In this document: in pieces, positions 63,282 to 64,000 of the stretch
How positions within the stretch are numbered: the first letter of the stretch is position 1
How the letters are laid out: each line of letters begins with the position of its first letter
Source of the DNA: Desmodesmus armatus
Taxonomy: Eukaryota; Chlorophyta; Chlorophyceae; Sphaeropleales; Scenedesmaceae
DNA: 64,000 nucleotides
Direction of reading: 5' to 3'
NCBI GenBank assembly: GCA_007449985.2
Contig: VIIQ02000098.1
Span: 248,001-312,000 of the forward strand
Made by a program: the position numbers and the translations under genes
Notes under the pieces: model-generated
What the model was told of the DNA's origin: nothing
Databases searched by the model: none
Seen by the model: the letters and a program-made list of their open reading frames with translations, nothing else

Positions 63282-64000
63282 GGGGGTGGGTTGGAGGAGA
63301 AGTGTACTGGTCAAGAGGGATTGTGCTGGACTGTCAATGTGCCTGTGCGGCACAGATGGTCTGGTAGAGTGTGGTTGACCAGGTCCCCTTGTGGTTTTAA
63401 CGACCCCAAAATACCTGGGTGGGCAGCAGCAATATTGTGGGCGGGTGTGCGTGTGTGTCTGTGCCCCAATTGGGGCTAGCTTGTTAGGTCCAGTGTGCTT
63501 GCATGTGTGTTGTACCCTCGACGTGGGCTTGCTTGTATCCATGTTGTGGGTGTGTGGGTGTTTTCTGGAGTCGTGTTTGCTTGTACCTGTTTACGCGTGC
63601 GTGCCCTGCATTGCTGGCTGCAAAGCCTGTCGTGTGTACCACCAGCTTGGATGGACAGCTGATTCGGCCAGGCTGTTGTTGTATCATCCCTTCATCTCTC
63701 CTGAATGATCGTCAGGCAAGGTGCACACAGTGCAACCCTTGCACAGCTGTTTCTGTTGCAGCTGGAGCTGCCTTACGGCAACGTATTCACGCTGCGCAAG
63801 TGTGCGAGAGTGTGAGCGCCACGATTGCAACACCCTTGCCTGTGGCCTGGGCTAAAGGCCTTCAAAAAGTTGCAGCTGCTTCACAGGCCACCTGGCGGCG
63901 CTATGCGTGCAGGAAGACACGTGCCCTGCATGTCCCTGCACTGTTTCATTACTGGCGGTGTTTGGTGGGTTGAGCACTTCTGCTTCAGTGGCCTGTCAAT
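63282..64000. other. 3' flank of the PP2-A10-like gene
   Basis: This T/G-rich stretch is the 3' UTR and beyond. A frame at 63503-63973 with KVAAASQATWRRYACRK and similar has no recognised family, and I do not call it a gene. Confidence 0.4.

Noticed and set aside
63503..63973. 156-aa frame at the right edge
   Set aside because: It has no recognised motif and overlaps the probable 3' UTR of the PP2-A10-like gene; an exon of a gene beyond the window cannot be ruled out.

Overview
This window is nuclear DNA of a unicellular green alga, most likely a chlorophyte (core Chlorophyta). The signs are split genes with short GT-AG introns ending in CTGCAG-like acceptors, dense CAG/CTG runs coding for Ala/Gln/Ser, a few TGTAA poly(A)-like signals in place of AATAAA, and plant-type gene families (SCD1-like, PP2-A10-like, CDC73) next to algal secreted proteins. 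A Scenedesmaceae/Sphaeropleales source is my guess and is not demonstrated.

Layout, left to right. 2-3003 (+): 3' part of a lytic-transglycosylase-like/LysM protein. 6163-8209 (-): secreted SMP-30/gluconolactonase-like beta-propeller. 9341-11518 (+): MGST3-type membrane glutathione transferase whose last exon is tandemly duplicated. 12624-13940 (+): secreted single-FAS1-domain protein. 14529-14943: hairpin-rich 42-bp minisatellite. About 15.5-25.6 kb: a segmental array of 3.7-3.9 kb units, carrying three copies of a small secreted eight-cysteine protein gene (one dead, two intact) and two copies of a 1,042-bp inverted-repeat element. 26239-29788 (-): 2OG-Fe(II) oxygenase gene split by a third, 1.3-kb element of that family. 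30512-32545 (-): broken partial copy of CDC73. 33395-43938 (+): 19-exon gene for a secreted protein with six sushi/CCP-like modules and a C-terminal Hedgehog/intein-type Hint domain; a fourth element of the family lies in its first intron. 45259-49346 (-): complete CDC73. 50536-60938 (-): large DENN-WD40 gene (SCD1-like). 61448-63281 (+): PP2-A10-like membrane-associated protein, divergent from the DENN gene.

The genes are unlinked functions, not a pathway. Housekeeping genes (CDC73, SCD1-like, PP2-A10-like) sit on the right. The left and middle are rich in secreted or wall-related genes and in recent duplication: exons in MGST3 and in the sushi-Hint gene, a gene segment (CDC73), and multi-kb units (the Cys-rich array). 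The best candidate for an undescribed system is the sushi-Hint gene, whose architecture predicts a self-processing extracellular protein. Exon boundaries were read by eye from splice consensus and phase. Four places in otherwise coding sequence do not close in phase and are flagged; they may be small introns I missed or indels in the assembly.
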